A stretch of 10,763 nucleotides of DNA from DATLFQ01 sp035540915 (GCA_035540915.1 DATLFQ010000008.1:1-10763), one strand, 5' to 3'. Counted from the first letter of the stretch, positions 1-6,982 are shown. Program-made: numbers and translations. The notes: generated by a model not told the origin, from the letters alone.

Positions 1-473
1 TCCAGGCGGGCGCCGGCCCGGGCCAGCCGGGGGCCGTTGGGCCACAGGCGGAACACCAGCCGGTCGGTGGGCCGGTCCGGCGTGAACCGCACGCGCGTCT
101 CGCCGACCACCTCGTTCTGGGCCGGCCGCACGTCGACGGTCAGGTCGTAGCGCGGGCGGTCGGCCGGGGGCTGCGCCCTCGCGGGGATCGCCGGGCACGA
201 CGGCGCCGTCGACGCCGGCACGGTGACGGTCGTGGCGGCGGGTGCCGGCATTGCCGTGGTCGGTGCCGGCGCCGCCGTGATCGGGGCGGCAGTCGACGAG
301 GGCGCCGTCGACGACGGGACCGTGGGCGAAGTCGGGGCTGCGGCCCGGTCGCCACCAGCGCAGGCGGCCGTGCCCGCCAGGACCAGTGCGGCGGCGAACC
401 GGGTGGCGGATCGCGCGCCCTGGCGCCCGATGGGGCACCAAGTTCGTCGGGGTGGGGGGGTCACGAGCTCCAT
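1..473 (-). CDS. Lipoprotein, N-terminal part of a probable M1-family metallopeptidase (partial)
   Basis: Only the first 157 residues are inside the window; the gene runs off the left edge. The protein starts with Arg-rich residues, then a hydrophobic stretch (about 25-37) ending in a lipobox-like TAAC with Cys38 as the probable lipidated residue. A Thr/Ala/Pro-rich linker (about 40-92) would tether the domain outside the membrane. From about residue 108 the motifs RYDLTVDV, VVGETRVRF and LVFRLWPNGP resemble the N-terminal beta domain of M1 aminopeptidase-like proteins of actinobacteria. The zinc motif HExxH lies beyond the window, so peptidase activity cannot be confirmed. The ATG at 473 is used; a GTG at 464 is an alternative, and neither has a clear Shine-Dalgarno sequence. 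It is divergent from the gene at 495 with 21 bp between them. Lipoprotein nature is fairly safe; the M1 call rests on sequence resemblance only. Confidence 0.62.
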   Translation of the reverse strand, partial: MELVTPPPRRTWCPIGRQGARSATRFAAALVLAGTAACAGGDRAAAPTSPTVPSSTAPSSTAAPITAAPAPTTAMPAPAATTVTVPASTAPSCPAIPARAQPPADRPRYDLTVDVRPAQNEVVGETRVRFTPDRPTDRLVFRLWPNGPRLARAGARL

Positions 474-482
474 GCTGGCGCC

Positions 483-488
483 TACGGT
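483..488 (+). promoter_or_regulatory. Putative -10 element for a leaderless transcript of the gene at 495
   Basis: TACGGT fits the actinobacterial TANNNT -10 pattern and ends exactly six bases before the GTG start at 495. Transcription would then begin at or next to the start codon. The gene has no Shine-Dalgarno sequence, which agrees with this. The -35 region (about 460-465, GTCACG) matches consensus only weakly. Inference from spacing. Confidence 0.45.
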
Positions 489-494
489 GGGCCG

Positions 495-974
495 GTGGCG
501 GCCACCCCGACCTGTGTGTGGCGGGCCACCGCCGCGGTGGTGGTGGCGCTGGACGACCGGTTCGGGCCGCCGCTCGACGCCTACGTCAACGGCTCGCAGG
601 TGTGGCTGCTGGAAAACGGGCCCGGTGGCGTGACCGTGGAGTGGCGCCTGCACCCCGTCGCCGGCTTCGCCCGGCCCGCGGGCGCGGCCAGCGACGAGCT
701 CTTCGAATCCATCGCCCTGGCCCTGTCCCGGGGCGAGGAGCCCGCCGCCCCCCTGGAACAGCTGTGGGACGGGCTGGAGGCGTTCCCCGCCTACGGCGAC
801 GAGATCGAGCCGGCGCCACTGGCAGCCGCCGCGACGGCGGCGCTCAGTCTCCCGCCCGATGCCGCCGGCCTGGTCGACCACCGGGTGGTGGGCGACCGGT
901 GGGAGCGCCAGGGCGGCTCGATCTCCATCGTCGAGGCCCTGCTCGAGCAGCTGGGCCCGACGCCGGCGCCCTGA
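495..974 (+). CDS. Hypothetical protein, 159 residues
   Basis: I do not recognise this family. GTG start, TGA stop. The protein is acidic and Ala/Leu-rich with no clear signal peptide, membrane segment or catalytic motif. A short beta-like N-terminal part (TAAVVVALDDRFG, then VWLLENGPGGVTVEWRLHP) is followed by probably helical segments and a C-terminal motif GGSISIVEALLEQLG. It has one cysteine near the N-terminus. Coding is supported by uninterrupted length, sensible composition and tight fit between neighbours: it is divergent from the lipoprotein gene (21 bp) and its stop is one base from the stop of the convergent NUDIX gene. The start is supported by a TANNNT hexamer six bases upstream. 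It is probably cytoplasmic; the function is unknown. Confidence 0.72.
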   Translation: MAATPTCVWRATAAVVVALDDRFGPPLDAYVNGSQVWLLENGPGGVTVEWRLHPVAGFARPAGAASDELFESIALALSRGEEPAAPLEQLWDGLEAFPAYGDEIEPAPLAAAATAALSLPPDAAGLVDHRVVGDRWERQGGSISIVEALLEQLGPTPAP

Positions 975-975
975 C

Positions 976-1650
976 TCACCCCTCGCGCCACGGCGGCCGG
1001 CGAGGCGGGTCGAACAGCACCTCGATCTCCTCGCCCCGGATGGCGGCGAAGGCGAGGGCCTGCCAGCGGGCGGCGCCGAGCAGGGGCGACGGCAGCGCGT
1101 CCTCGGAGAACCAACCGGCGGAGCGGCACTCCAGCGGGTGGCTGCGCAACTCGCCACCCACAGCCCGGCAGTGGAAGACGAGCGAGTACAGCGGCACTGC
1201 CGTGAAGCCCAGCCGCAGCCCGTCGAGCACGGCGATCAGCCGGACCGGGTCGGCGTCGATGCCGGTCTCCTCGCGCACCTCCTTGACCGCCACCTCGGAG
1301 GCCGAGTAGCCGACGTCGGCCCAGCCGGTCGGGTACAGCCAGAGCCCCGAGTCGGCTCGCTGCACCAGGAGCAGCTCGCCGTCGTCGTTGCCCACCACCG
1401 CGCCGACGGCCACCTTGGGCGTCACGTAGCCCGGCACGCCGTTCGCCACGGCCTTCATCCACTCGCCGGCCAGCGCCTCGCCGGCCAGCTCGTGCCCGGC
1501 GGCCACCCGCATGTCCGCCGCCACCCGCAGCACCTCCTCGAAGCGCTCGCGTTCGTAGAGGTTCTCGCTGAAGCCGAGCCCCGTGCGGGCGACACCGGCC
1601 AGTGCCTCGCTCCATCGCAGGAGGTCGGCGGCCGAGGCGGTGTCTTCCAC
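976..1650 (-). CDS. NUDIX hydrolase with NUDIX N-terminal helical domain
   Basis: 224 residues. The N-terminus (about 7-48, DLLRWSEALAGVARTGL...) resembles the helical domain found before some NUDIX hydrolases (Nudix_N, X-linked nucleoside diphosphate hydrolase type). The catalytic NUDIX box spans residues 109-131, from GWADVGY to KEVREETGI. The metal-binding KEVREE core is intact, while the first Glu of the canonical GX5E is Tyr115; I believe that substitution is usual in this subfamily. Such enzymes cleave nucleoside diphosphates linked to another moiety, such as ADP-ribose or sugars; the substrate cannot be read from sequence. The GTG at 1650 is chosen because homology starts just after it. 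A longer TTG start at 1722 would run into the divergent Rrf2 gene. A TAGCCT hexamer lies eight bases upstream. The stop is one base from the stop of the convergent gene, leaving no room for a separate terminator. Confidence 0.9.
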   Translation of the reverse strand: MEDTASAADLLRWSEALAGVARTGLGFSENLYERERFEEVLRVAADMRVAAGHELAGEALAGEWMKAVANGVPGYVTPKVAVGAVVGNDDGELLLVQRADSGLWLYPTGWADVGYSASEVAVKEVREETGIDADPVRLIAVLDGLRLGFTAVPLYSLVFHCRAVGGELRSHPLECRSAGWFSEDALPSPLLGAARWQALAFAAIRGEEIEVLFDPPRRPPWREG

Positions 1651-1658
1651 TGCCGAGC

Positions 1659-1664
1659 AGGCTA
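1659..1664 (-). promoter_or_regulatory. Putative -10 element for the NUDIX gene
   Basis: TAGCCT on the minus strand fits TANNNT and ends eight bases before the GTG at 1650, so the transcript would have no leader or only one or two bases. No Shine-Dalgarno sequence is present. Spacing is slightly longer than for the other leaderless candidates in this window, so confidence is low. Confidence 0.3.
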
Positions 1665-1672
1665 CCGGGGGG

Positions 1673-1682
1673 GCACCGGTGC
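1673..1682. promoter_or_regulatory. Perfect 10-bp palindrome between the divergent NUDIX and Rrf2 genes
   Basis: GCACCGGTGC is a perfect inverted repeat lying 8 bases upstream of the putative NUDIX -10 and 23 bases upstream of the Rrf2 start. Rrf2 regulators are dimers that commonly bind near their own promoter, so it is a candidate operator for the regulator encoded next to it. Short GC palindromes occur by chance in such DNA, so this is a hypothesis. Confidence 0.3.
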
Positions 1683-1705
1683 AACCCCGCTGGCAGACTT
1701 GGCCG

Positions 1706-2161
1706 GTGCACGTCTCGGCCAAGGTGGACTACGCGCTGCGCGCCCTGGTCACCCTGGCCGCCGCCGGCGGCGGCCCGCTGAAGGCCGAGACCATGGCCGC
1801 AGCCCAGGGGATGCCCGTCAACTTCCTCGAGAACATCCTCGGCGACCTGCGCCGGGCCGGCCTGCTGGCCACGCAGCGAGGCGCCGAGGGCGGCTACCGG
1901 TTGGCCCGGCCGCCGTCGGCCATCTCCCTGGCCGACGTCGTGCGGCCGCTCGACGGGCCCCTGGCCGCCGTCCGAGGCGTCCGCCCCGAGGACCTCGAGT
2001 ACCTCGAACCCACCCAGCACCTGCGCGACGTGTGGGTGGCGGTCCGGGCGAGCCTCCGCAGCGTCTTGGAGGAGGTCACCCTGCAGGACGTGGCCACCGG
2101 GCGGCTCCCCCGGCGCGTCACCCGTCTCACCGAAGGCGACGAGGCCTGGCGCTCCCACTGA
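1706..2161 (+). CDS. Rrf2-family transcriptional regulator without Fe-S cysteines
   Basis: 151 residues, the usual length for Rrf2 proteins. Winged-helix motifs are clear: SAKVDYALRALVTLA at the N-terminus, a recognition-helix region GMPVNFLENILGDLRRAGLL (36-55) and the wing RGAEGGYRLARPP (58-70). Dimerisation helix around 102-123. IscR, NsrR and RsrR carry three cysteines near residues 90-110 that hold an Fe-S cluster; here the whole protein has no cysteine, so it should sense something else, as CymR-like members do through protein or small-molecule partners. GTG start chosen by homology (VHVSAKVDYALRAL is where the family begins). It is divergent from the NUDIX gene with a 55-bp gap holding a palindrome. 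Likely target: this intergenic region or genes elsewhere. Confidence 0.92.
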   Translation: MHVSAKVDYALRALVTLAAAGGGPLKAETMAAAQGMPVNFLENILGDLRRAGLLATQRGAEGGYRLARPPSAISLADVVRPLDGPLAAVRGVRPEDLEYLEPTQHLRDVWVAVRASLRSVLEEVTLQDVATGRLPRRVTRLTEGDEAWRSH

Positions 2162-2210
2162 CCACCCGCAGGAAAGCGGCGATAAGTCAGAATCTTCCGT
2201 TTTATCGGTC

Positions 2211-2239
2211 TTGACGGTTGTATCGAGACAGTCGAATAT
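2211..2239 (+). promoter_or_regulatory. Sigma-70/SigA-like promoter for the 151-residue secreted protein
   Basis: TTGACG (2211-2216), a 17-bp spacer, then GAATAT (2234-2239). The -35 matches five of six consensus bases, the -10 matches the important A2, A5 and T6. It lies about 130 bp upstream of the start codon, so the mRNA would carry a leader of roughly 125 bases. The dyad GTCTTGA/TCGAGAC overlaps the -35 and could be an operator. Confidence 0.45.
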
Positions 2240-2358
2240 CGCCCGGACGGGGCGACGCGCCCGGGGCTGCGGGGACGGAGACGGGTTCGCATCGAGCTTG
2301 TCCACACGCGCGGTTCCATGCGCCGCGGCGCACCGTCGTTTCCGACCGCTCACCCGAC

Positions 2359-2364
2359 GAAAGG
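2359..2364 (+). promoter_or_regulatory. Ribosome binding site
   Basis: GAAAGG ends six bases before the ATG at 2371 and fixes that start over in-frame upstream codons. Confidence 0.6.
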
Positions 2365-2370
2365 CAAGTC

Positions 2371-2826
2371 ATGTTCCGTTCGAAGCTCGTCAAGGCTCTG
2401 GTCGCCACCGCGACCGCCGCCATCCCCCTCCTCGCCCCGTCCGCAGCCTCGGCTGCGCCTCTGGTGGACCAAACGATCGACGGCCCGATCGGCGGAGCGC
2501 AGGTCTGCGTCATCGAGTCGTGCTTCGATGAGGTCCAGGGCGTCGCCAATCTGCGCATCGTCGTCGATGTCGCGCCCGGCACCGTCACCTCGCCGGTGCT
2601 GACCACCAGCTCTGCCCCGGGCTGCACGGCCAACATCAACCTGGCCCTGTCCGCCACCACCACCGCCCTGGGCGCCGGGTCGGCCACGGTGACGGTGACC
2701 TACGACCGCACCGACATGAACGGCAACATCCTCGGGAGCGAGACCCTGGGCGGCACGCCAGTCGCCCTGCCCCCAGTCCCCGGCACGACCGTGCCGCTGG
2801 CGTCGGTGTGCGCCAGGCTTTTCTGA
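2371..2826 (+). CDS. Small secreted protein, 151 residues, four cysteines, unknown family
   Basis: A classical Sec signal peptide: basic n-region (FRSKLVK), hydrophobic core and a likely cleavage site ASA|AP after residue 28. The mature part is about 123 residues, rich in Val, Thr, Ala and Gly, with alternating patterns that suggest beta strands (NLRIVVDVAPG, GSATVTVTYDRTD). Four cysteines (46, 51, 85, 148) could form two disulfides, fitting an extracellular place. No membrane anchor, lipobox or sortase motif is visible. I do not recognise the family; a small Ig-like or structural surface protein is possible, but this is a guess. It converges on the HAF-repeat protein gene and shares the hairpin terminator; both products are exported. 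Confidence 0.82.
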   Translation: MFRSKLVKALVATATAAIPLLAPSAASAAPLVDQTIDGPIGGAQVCVIESCFDEVQGVANLRIVVDVAPGTVTSPVLTTSSAPGCTANINLALSATTTALGAGSATVTVTYDRTDMNGNILGSETLGGTPVALPPVPGTTVPLASVCARLF

Positions 2827-2842
2827 GCAGACCACCTCGCCG

Positions 2843-2872
2843 GGGCGGGCTGGCCGACCGGCCAGCGCGCCC
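2843..2872. terminator. GC hairpin between convergent genes, probable bidirectional terminator
   Basis: GCTGGCC and GGCCAGC form a perfect 7-bp stem around a four-base GACC loop (2849-2866). After one G-G mismatch, five more GC pairs extend the stem (2843-2847 with 2868-2872). It sits between the TGA at 2824-2826 and the TAG at 2875-2877. There is no T run, which is common for actinobacterial terminators. Confidence 0.6.
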
Positions 2873-2874
2873 GG

Positions 2875-4716
2875 CTAGCGGATCACGAACGAAACGGTGT
2901 GGCTGACAGGATCGCCGGTCGCGGTGAAGGTCAGCCCGTACTCGCCCGAGGCATAACCGGTGGTCCTGAGGTTGTACCGGTACCGAGCGCTGGCGCCCCC
3001 GCCCGGGGTGAAGCTGAACGTCCCGCTCGGTGCCGGGCCACCGGGCGAGGGCACGACGCCGGTCACCGTCAGGACGGTTGCGCCCGACGAGACATCGGTG
3101 CCGGCGTGGTCGACCAGTGAGATCCTGATCGGGACCGTGCTGCCGGACCGGTGCGCGGCCGGCCCGCCCGGCGCCAGCTTCACGCCGTAGCCCACCCGCT
3201 GACTCAGTGCCGGCGAGGTACTGCCTTGGAAGGCGGCGCTGCCGGAGTACACCGCGGTGATCGAGTGCGCCCCCACCGCGCCGTAAGCGACCTGGCAGGT
3301 GGCCCGCCCGGTCGAGGGGTCGACGGCCCGGGCCCCGCATCCCGAGATGGTGGCGCTGCCGTCGCGGAAGTCGACCGTGCCGCCGGCTGGGACCGGGGTG
3401 ACCGTGGCCGTGTACGTGACCTGGGCGCCCATGACCGACGGGTTGGCCGACGACGCGACCACGCTGGCCGTCGCGGTGGGAGTCACAGCGGCCATATCCC
3501 AGACGGCGGCGCGCAGATCGCCGCCGCTCGTCCGGGCCACGCCCACGACCACCTCGCCGCTGACGGCATTGGCGCCACTCAGGTTGCCGCCCAGGGTGCC
3601 GAGGTCCACCATGGCGGGTGTGACGGCCGCGAGGTCGTAGGCGAAGGCGTGCGGGTCGCCTCCCGCCGTATCGGCGAAGCCCACCACGAGGTGCCCGCTA
3701 ACGGCCGTGGCGGTGCTCTCGCTGCCGCCGAGGGTGCCGAGGTCCACCATGGTCCGGACGGCCGCCCCGAGGTCGTAGGCGAAGGCATGGAGCTCGCCTC
3801 CGGCCGTGGTGGACAAACCCACCACCACGTCGCCACTGATGGCGCTCACGCTGCTGAAGGTGCCGCCCAGGGTGCCGAGGTCCACCATGGCGGGTGTGAC
3901 GGCTGCGAGGTCGTAGGCGAAGGCGTGCCGCTCGCCCTCCGCCGTACTGGAGCTGCCGACCATGATGGTGCCGTCGACCGCCCTGACGATAGCGTCCCCT
4001 CCCCCGAGTGTCCCGAGGTCCTGCATGGTGGGCGTGGGAGCCCCGAGGTCGTAGGCGAAGGCGTGCGTCTCGGCGTCGTCGCTCGTGGTGGCGTAGCCCA
4101 CGACGACCTGGCCAGTCACGTCAGAGGCGACGCTGTAGGTGCCGCCGAGGGTTCCCAGGTCGATCATCGCGGGCGTCGCCGCCGACAGGTCGTAGGCGAA
4201 GGCGCGGGTGGCGACGTCCCCTCCGGTGGTGGAGCTGCCCACCACGATCTCGCCGTCCAACCCGGAGGCGTCGCTGTAGGTGCCGCCCAGGGTGCCCAGG
4301 TCCACCATGGCGGGCGTTGGCGCGCCCCGGTCGTAGGCGAACGCGTGGGTCCCGCCTGCCACGGTGTCCGATCGGCCCACGATGATGCCGCCGTCCATGT
4401 CGATCGCCGTGGTGTCGTCACCGCCCAGAGTGCCGAGATCGACCATGGCGGGCGTCGCCGCTCCGAGGTCGTAACTGAAGGCGTGGTCGGCGCCGGTGGC
4501 GGTGGTGGAACCGCCGACGACGATGTCACCGCTGACGATCCCGGCCGCGCTGCGGTCGCCGCCGAGGGTGCCCAGGTCGACGGCCGCCGGCGCCGCCGAC
4601 GCCGAACGACCGAGGGGCAGCAGGGCCGACAAGACGGCCAGTGCAAGGGCGACGGGCACGACCCGGGCGGAGCGGACGCGCACCGGGTGCGGCCGACTCG
4701 TCAGGTTGCTGGTCAT
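2875..4716 (-). CDS. Secreted HAF-repeat protein with Ig-like and C-terminal beta domains
   Basis: 613 residues. Twin Arg-containing n-region, hydrophobic core and a likely Sec cleavage site ASA|AP after residue 41. Residues 46-415 are eight tandem repeats of 46-47 residues, each starting xDLGTLGG and containing VVGxS and HAFAYD; this matches the 'HAF family' extracellular repeat. The last copy is degenerate (RAAVWDM). Residues about 416-508 form a bacterial Ig-like domain (SSANPSVMGAQVTYTATVTP ... ITAVYSGSAAFQGS) with Cys460 and Cys474 as a possible disulfide. Residues 510-613 form another beta-rich domain (YGVKLAPGGP ... SVSF-type ending, HTVSFVIR), reminiscent of PxKF-like terminal domains. 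No cell-wall anchor is seen, so it is probably released or loosely surface-bound. Start fixed by GGAGGAG. Likely a repeat-built beta structure for binding or adhesion; the ligand is unknown. Confidence 0.88.
   Translation of the reverse strand: MTSNLTSRPHPVRVRSARVVPVALALAVLSALLPLGRSASAAPAAVDLGTLGGDRSAAGIVSGDIVVGGSTTATGADHAFSYDLGAATPAMVDLGTLGGDDTTAIDMDGGIIVGRSDTVAGGTHAFAYDRGAPTPAMVDLGTLGGTYSDASGLDGEIVVGSSTTGGDVATRAFAYDLSAATPAMIDLGTLGGTYSVASDVTGQVVVGYATTSDDAETHAFAYDLGAPTPTMQDLGTLGGGDAIVRAVDGTIMVGSSSTAEGERHAFAYDLAAVTPAMVDLGTLGGTFSSVSAISGDVVVGLSTTAGGELHAFAYDLGAAVRTMVDLGTLGGSESTATAVSGHLVVGFADTAGGDPHAFAYDLAAVTPAMVDLGTLGGNLSGANAVSGEVVVGVARTSGGDLRAAVWDMAAVTPTATASVVASSANPSVMGAQVTYTATVTPVPAGGTVDFRDGSATISGCGARAVDPSTGRATCQVAYGAVGAHSITAVYSGSAAFQGSTSPALSQRVGYGVKLAPGGPAAHRSGSTVPIRISLVDHAGTDVSSGATVLTVTGVVPSPGGPAPSGTFSFTPGGGASARYRYNLRTTGYASGEYGLTFTATGDPVSHTVSFVIR
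3472..4581 (-). repeat. Eight tandem ~138-bp coding repeats (HAF repeats)
   Basis: Eight in-frame units of 138-141 bp inside the secreted protein gene, encoding residues 46-415. Units begin at the codons for xDLGTLGG. Identity is highest at the unit junctions: 3585-3652 and 3861-3928 match at 67 of 68 positions and lie exactly 276 bp (two units) apart. Confidence 0.85.
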
Positions 4717-4722
4717 CGTGGG

Positions 4723-4729
4723 CTCCTCC
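4723..4729 (-). promoter_or_regulatory. Strong Shine-Dalgarno for the HAF-repeat protein
   Basis: GGAGGAG on the minus strand, six bases before the ATG at 4716. It decides the start. In the 100-bp gap to glnD I see no convincing -35/-10 pair or terminator, so the gene could have its own weak promoter or be reached by read-through from glnD. Confidence 0.8.
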
Positions 4730-4816
4730 GGGTCGTTCCCCGATGGTTCGATCCCACAGTCCCATGAATGAGAGGAAATGTCTCCGGTACAAACGGCCCA
4801 ATTGACCGCCCTGGCG

Positions 4817-6982
4817 CTACGGCGCAGACAGGGCGTCCAGGACCGACTGCTCGACGGCGTCCTGCCAGCGGGTTCCGGCCAGCTTCTCGCCGGCGGCGTC
4901 GGTGACGTAGAAGCTGTCCACCACCTCGTGGCCCAGGGTGGCCACCTTGGCGGTCCGGACGTCGAGGCCGCACTCCGCCAGCGCCCGGGTGATGCGGTAC
5001 AGCACGCCGACCCCGTCGGGCGCCCGCACCTCCACCACGGTGGCGGTGGCCGAGGCGCCGTCGTCGAACAGCACCCGGGGCGGCGGCGTCCAGGCGGCGC
5101 CGGCCCGCTGGCGCCCGGCGTAGGTCCGGGCCTGCTCGGCCACTCGGGCGTCCAGCGCGAGTCGGTCGTCGAGGGCCCGCCCGACGTCGTCGGCCAGGCG
5201 ACCCCAGTTCGGGGGGGAGCCGAAGGTGGGCTCCACCTCGAAGACCTCGACGGCCATGCCGTCCTCGCTCGCCGCCGCGGCGGACCGCACGTCCAGGTTG
5301 TGCAGGGCCAGGCAGCCGGCCACCCGGCAGAACAGGCCCGGGCGGTCCGGCGCCACCACCGTGACCTGGGAGCCGTCGGGGACGACGGACAGGCGGCGCG
5401 CTCGCATCAGCTGCCGGTGGGACGGCCGGGGCAGTGCGGGCGCCTCCGACGGCCGGTAGCCGTCCAGGCGGCGGGCCGTCCGCGCCGCCAGGTCTGCGAC
5501 CAGGCCGGCCTTCCACGCGCCCCACGCCGAGGGGCCGGTGGCCAGGCTGTCCGCTTCGGTGAGCGCGGCGAGCAGGTCGAGCAGATCACGGTCGCCCACC
5601 GCCGCCGCCACCGCGTCCACGGTGGCCGGGTCGTCGAGGTCGCGACGGGTGGCCAGGTCAGCCAGCAAGAGATGGTGGCGCACCATGCCGACCAGCGTGG
5701 CGACGTCCGCGGCGGCATAGCCCATCCGCGGGGCGACCCTTTCGACGACCGCGACTCCGGCATCGGTGTGGTCGGGGGCCAGGGCCGCCGGGCCGGAGGT
5801 GAACCCCTTGCCGATGTCGTGGAGGAGGGCGCCGACCAGCAACAGGTCCGGCCGGGCCACCCGCCGCGTCAGCGCGGCGGCATTGGCGGCCGCCTCCCAC
5901 AGGTGCCGGTCGACGGTGAACCGGTGGTAGGCGTTGCGCTGCGGGCGACTCCGGACCGCCTCCCACTCGGGCAGCAGGCGGACGAGCAGGCCGTGCTGGT
6001 CCAGCGCCTCCAGCACGGGAAGCGCCCGGTGGCCGGCGCCCAGGAGGGCGGCCAGCGCCTGGCGGGCCGCCGCCGGCCAGGGATCCGGCAGGCCCGGCAC
6101 CTCGGCGGCCAGGCGAGCGAGGGCCGACCGGGCCAAGAAGGCACCGGACTCGGCCGCGGCCGCCGCCGCCCGCAGCACCACCGCCGGGTCGCCGCCCACG
6201 TCGTAGCCGGCGGTGAGGACGACCTCGCCGTCCCGCAGCGCCAGTCCCGGGCCGAGGGGTCGGTCCCGCCCCGCCGTCCGGCCCCTCGGGCCGGCCAGCG
6301 CCGAGTCGATCCGGCGCCACCCGTCGTCGCTGGCCCAGGCGATGGTGCGCCCTGCATCGGCCACCTGCGCCATCAGCTCGTCGGCGTCGCCGAACCCCAG
6401 GTCGGCGGCGACGCCGTCCTGCTCCTGGAGGAGCAGGCGGTCACCCCGCTTGCCCGTCCGCCGGTGCAGCTCCACCCGCACGGCCAGGAGCAGGTCGTAG
6501 GCGCGGCCCAGGGCGGCGGCTTCCGCGTCGACCACCGGAGTGGCCTGGGCGGCCGCCCGCAGGGCGACCACGTCACGCAGGCCGCCGTGGCCCTCCTTGA
6601 GGTCGGGCTCCAGCAGGAAGGCCACCTCGCCGAACTGGTGGTGGCGCTCGACCACCGCCCGACCGAGGGCCTCGAGCGTGGCACCTGGCTTGCGGCGCCA
6701 CTGCTCGGCCGCCCGGCGGGCCAGCTCGGCACCCAGTTCCGGGTCCCCGGCCACCAGCCGCGCGTCGAGCAGGCCCATGGCCGCCTTGAGGTCGCCGGCC
6801 GCCACCGCCAGCGCCTCCTTGACCGTGCGGACGCTGTGGTCGAGCCCCAGCCCGGCGTCCCAGATCGGGTACCAGACCCGCTCGGCGACGGCCCGGACGT
6901 CCCGGCGGCCCCGGTGGACCAGCACCAGGTCCAGGTCGCTCCCCGGGCACAGCTCTCGGCGGCCCAGCCCTCCGACCGCCAC
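4817..6982 (-). CDS. glnD: PII uridylyl/adenylyltransferase and removing enzyme GlnD
   Basis: Bifunctional sensor that nucleotidylates PII when glutamine is low and removes the group when glutamine is high. Numbered from the GTG at 6982 (721 residues): nucleotidyltransferase motif GGLGRRELCPGSDLDL at 4-19, the conserved LKEGHGGLRDV at 128-138, HD domain with LLHDIGKG at 386-393, and two C-terminal ACT domains (about 538-595 and 648-715; APDRPGLFCRVAGCLA and APDGVGVLYRITRALA). In actinobacteria PII is typically adenylylated by this enzyme. The GTG start would cut the protein at the very edge of the active-site motif. The frame is coding-like upstream (DLARAYADDVDGWLASLL), up to near the glnK stop, but no ATG, GTG or TTG is present there. 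A CTG at 7057 after a G run is a candidate. Third gene of the amt operon, 124 bp after glnK. Confidence 0.93.
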   Translation of the reverse strand: MAVGGLGRRELCPGSDLDLVLVHRGRRDVRAVAERVWYPIWDAGLGLDHSVRTVKEALAVAAGDLKAAMGLLDARLVAGDPELGAELARRAAEQWRRKPGATLEALGRAVVERHHQFGEVAFLLEPDLKEGHGGLRDVVALRAAAQATPVVDAEAAALGRAYDLLLAVRVELHRRTGKRGDRLLLQEQDGVAADLGFGDADELMAQVADAGRTIAWASDDGWRRIDSALAGPRGRTAGRDRPLGPGLALRDGEVVLTAGYDVGGDPAVVLRAAAAAAESGAFLARSALARLAAEVPGLPDPWPAAARQALAALLGAGHRALPVLEALDQHGLLVRLLPEWEAVRSRPQRNAYHRFTVDRHLWEAAANAAALTRRVARPDLLLVGALLHDIGKGFTSGPAALAPDHTDAGVAVVERVAPRMGYAAADVATLVGMVRHHLLLADLATRRDLDDPATVDAVAAAVGDRDLLDLLAALTEADSLATGPSAWGAWKAGLVADLAARTARRLDGYRPSEAPALPRPSHRQLMRARRLSVVPDGSQVTVVAPDRPGLFCRVAGCLALHNLDVRSAAAASEDGMAVEVFEVEPTFGSPPNWGRLADDVGRALDDRLALDARVAEQARTYAGRQRAGAAWTPPPRVLFDDGASATATVVEVRAPDGVGVLYRITRALAECGLDVRTAKVATLGHEVVDSFYVTDAAGEKLAGTRWQDAVEQSVLDALSAP

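Larger units (their letters stand above)
2162..2370 (+). other. Intergenic region with comparatively AT-rich patch
   Basis: No gene seen in these 209 bp. Positions 2181-2240 are clearly less GC-rich than the rest and hold the promoter described separately. They also hold two imperfect dyads: CGATAA (2180-2185) facing TTATCG (2202-2207), and GTCTTGA (2208-2214) facing TCGAGAC (2223-2229, one mismatch). The remainder (2241-2355) is a GC-rich leader with no structure I would name. Confidence 0.5.

Noticed and set aside
1651..1722. A longer NUDIX protein from a TTG at 1722
   Set aside because: It would overlap the start of the Rrf2 gene, and the extra residues (ETCTGQVCQRGCTG) do not look like the family.
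791..2353. A 520-codon minus and a 451-codon plus open frame (859-2214)
   Set aside because: Both run through the NUDIX and Rrf2 genes in wrong frames with Arg/Gly/Pro-rich translations and no recognisable motif.
3472..4581. Regular repeats that could be taken for a CRISPR-like or tandem array
   Set aside because: The period is 138-141 bp, in frame, and encodes the DLGTLGG/HAFAYD repeat of a secreted protein; there are no short conserved repeats with unique spacers.
3151..4767. A 538-codon open frame on the plus strand
   Set aside because: Antisense of the HAF-repeat gene; its repeats (GAEVHHGG type) merely mirror the real repeats.
4717..4816. A promoter for the HAF gene (TTGTAC with a hexamer 17 bases on, minus strand)
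   Set aside because: The -10 candidate (ATTCAT) matches consensus poorly; I cannot separate it from chance.
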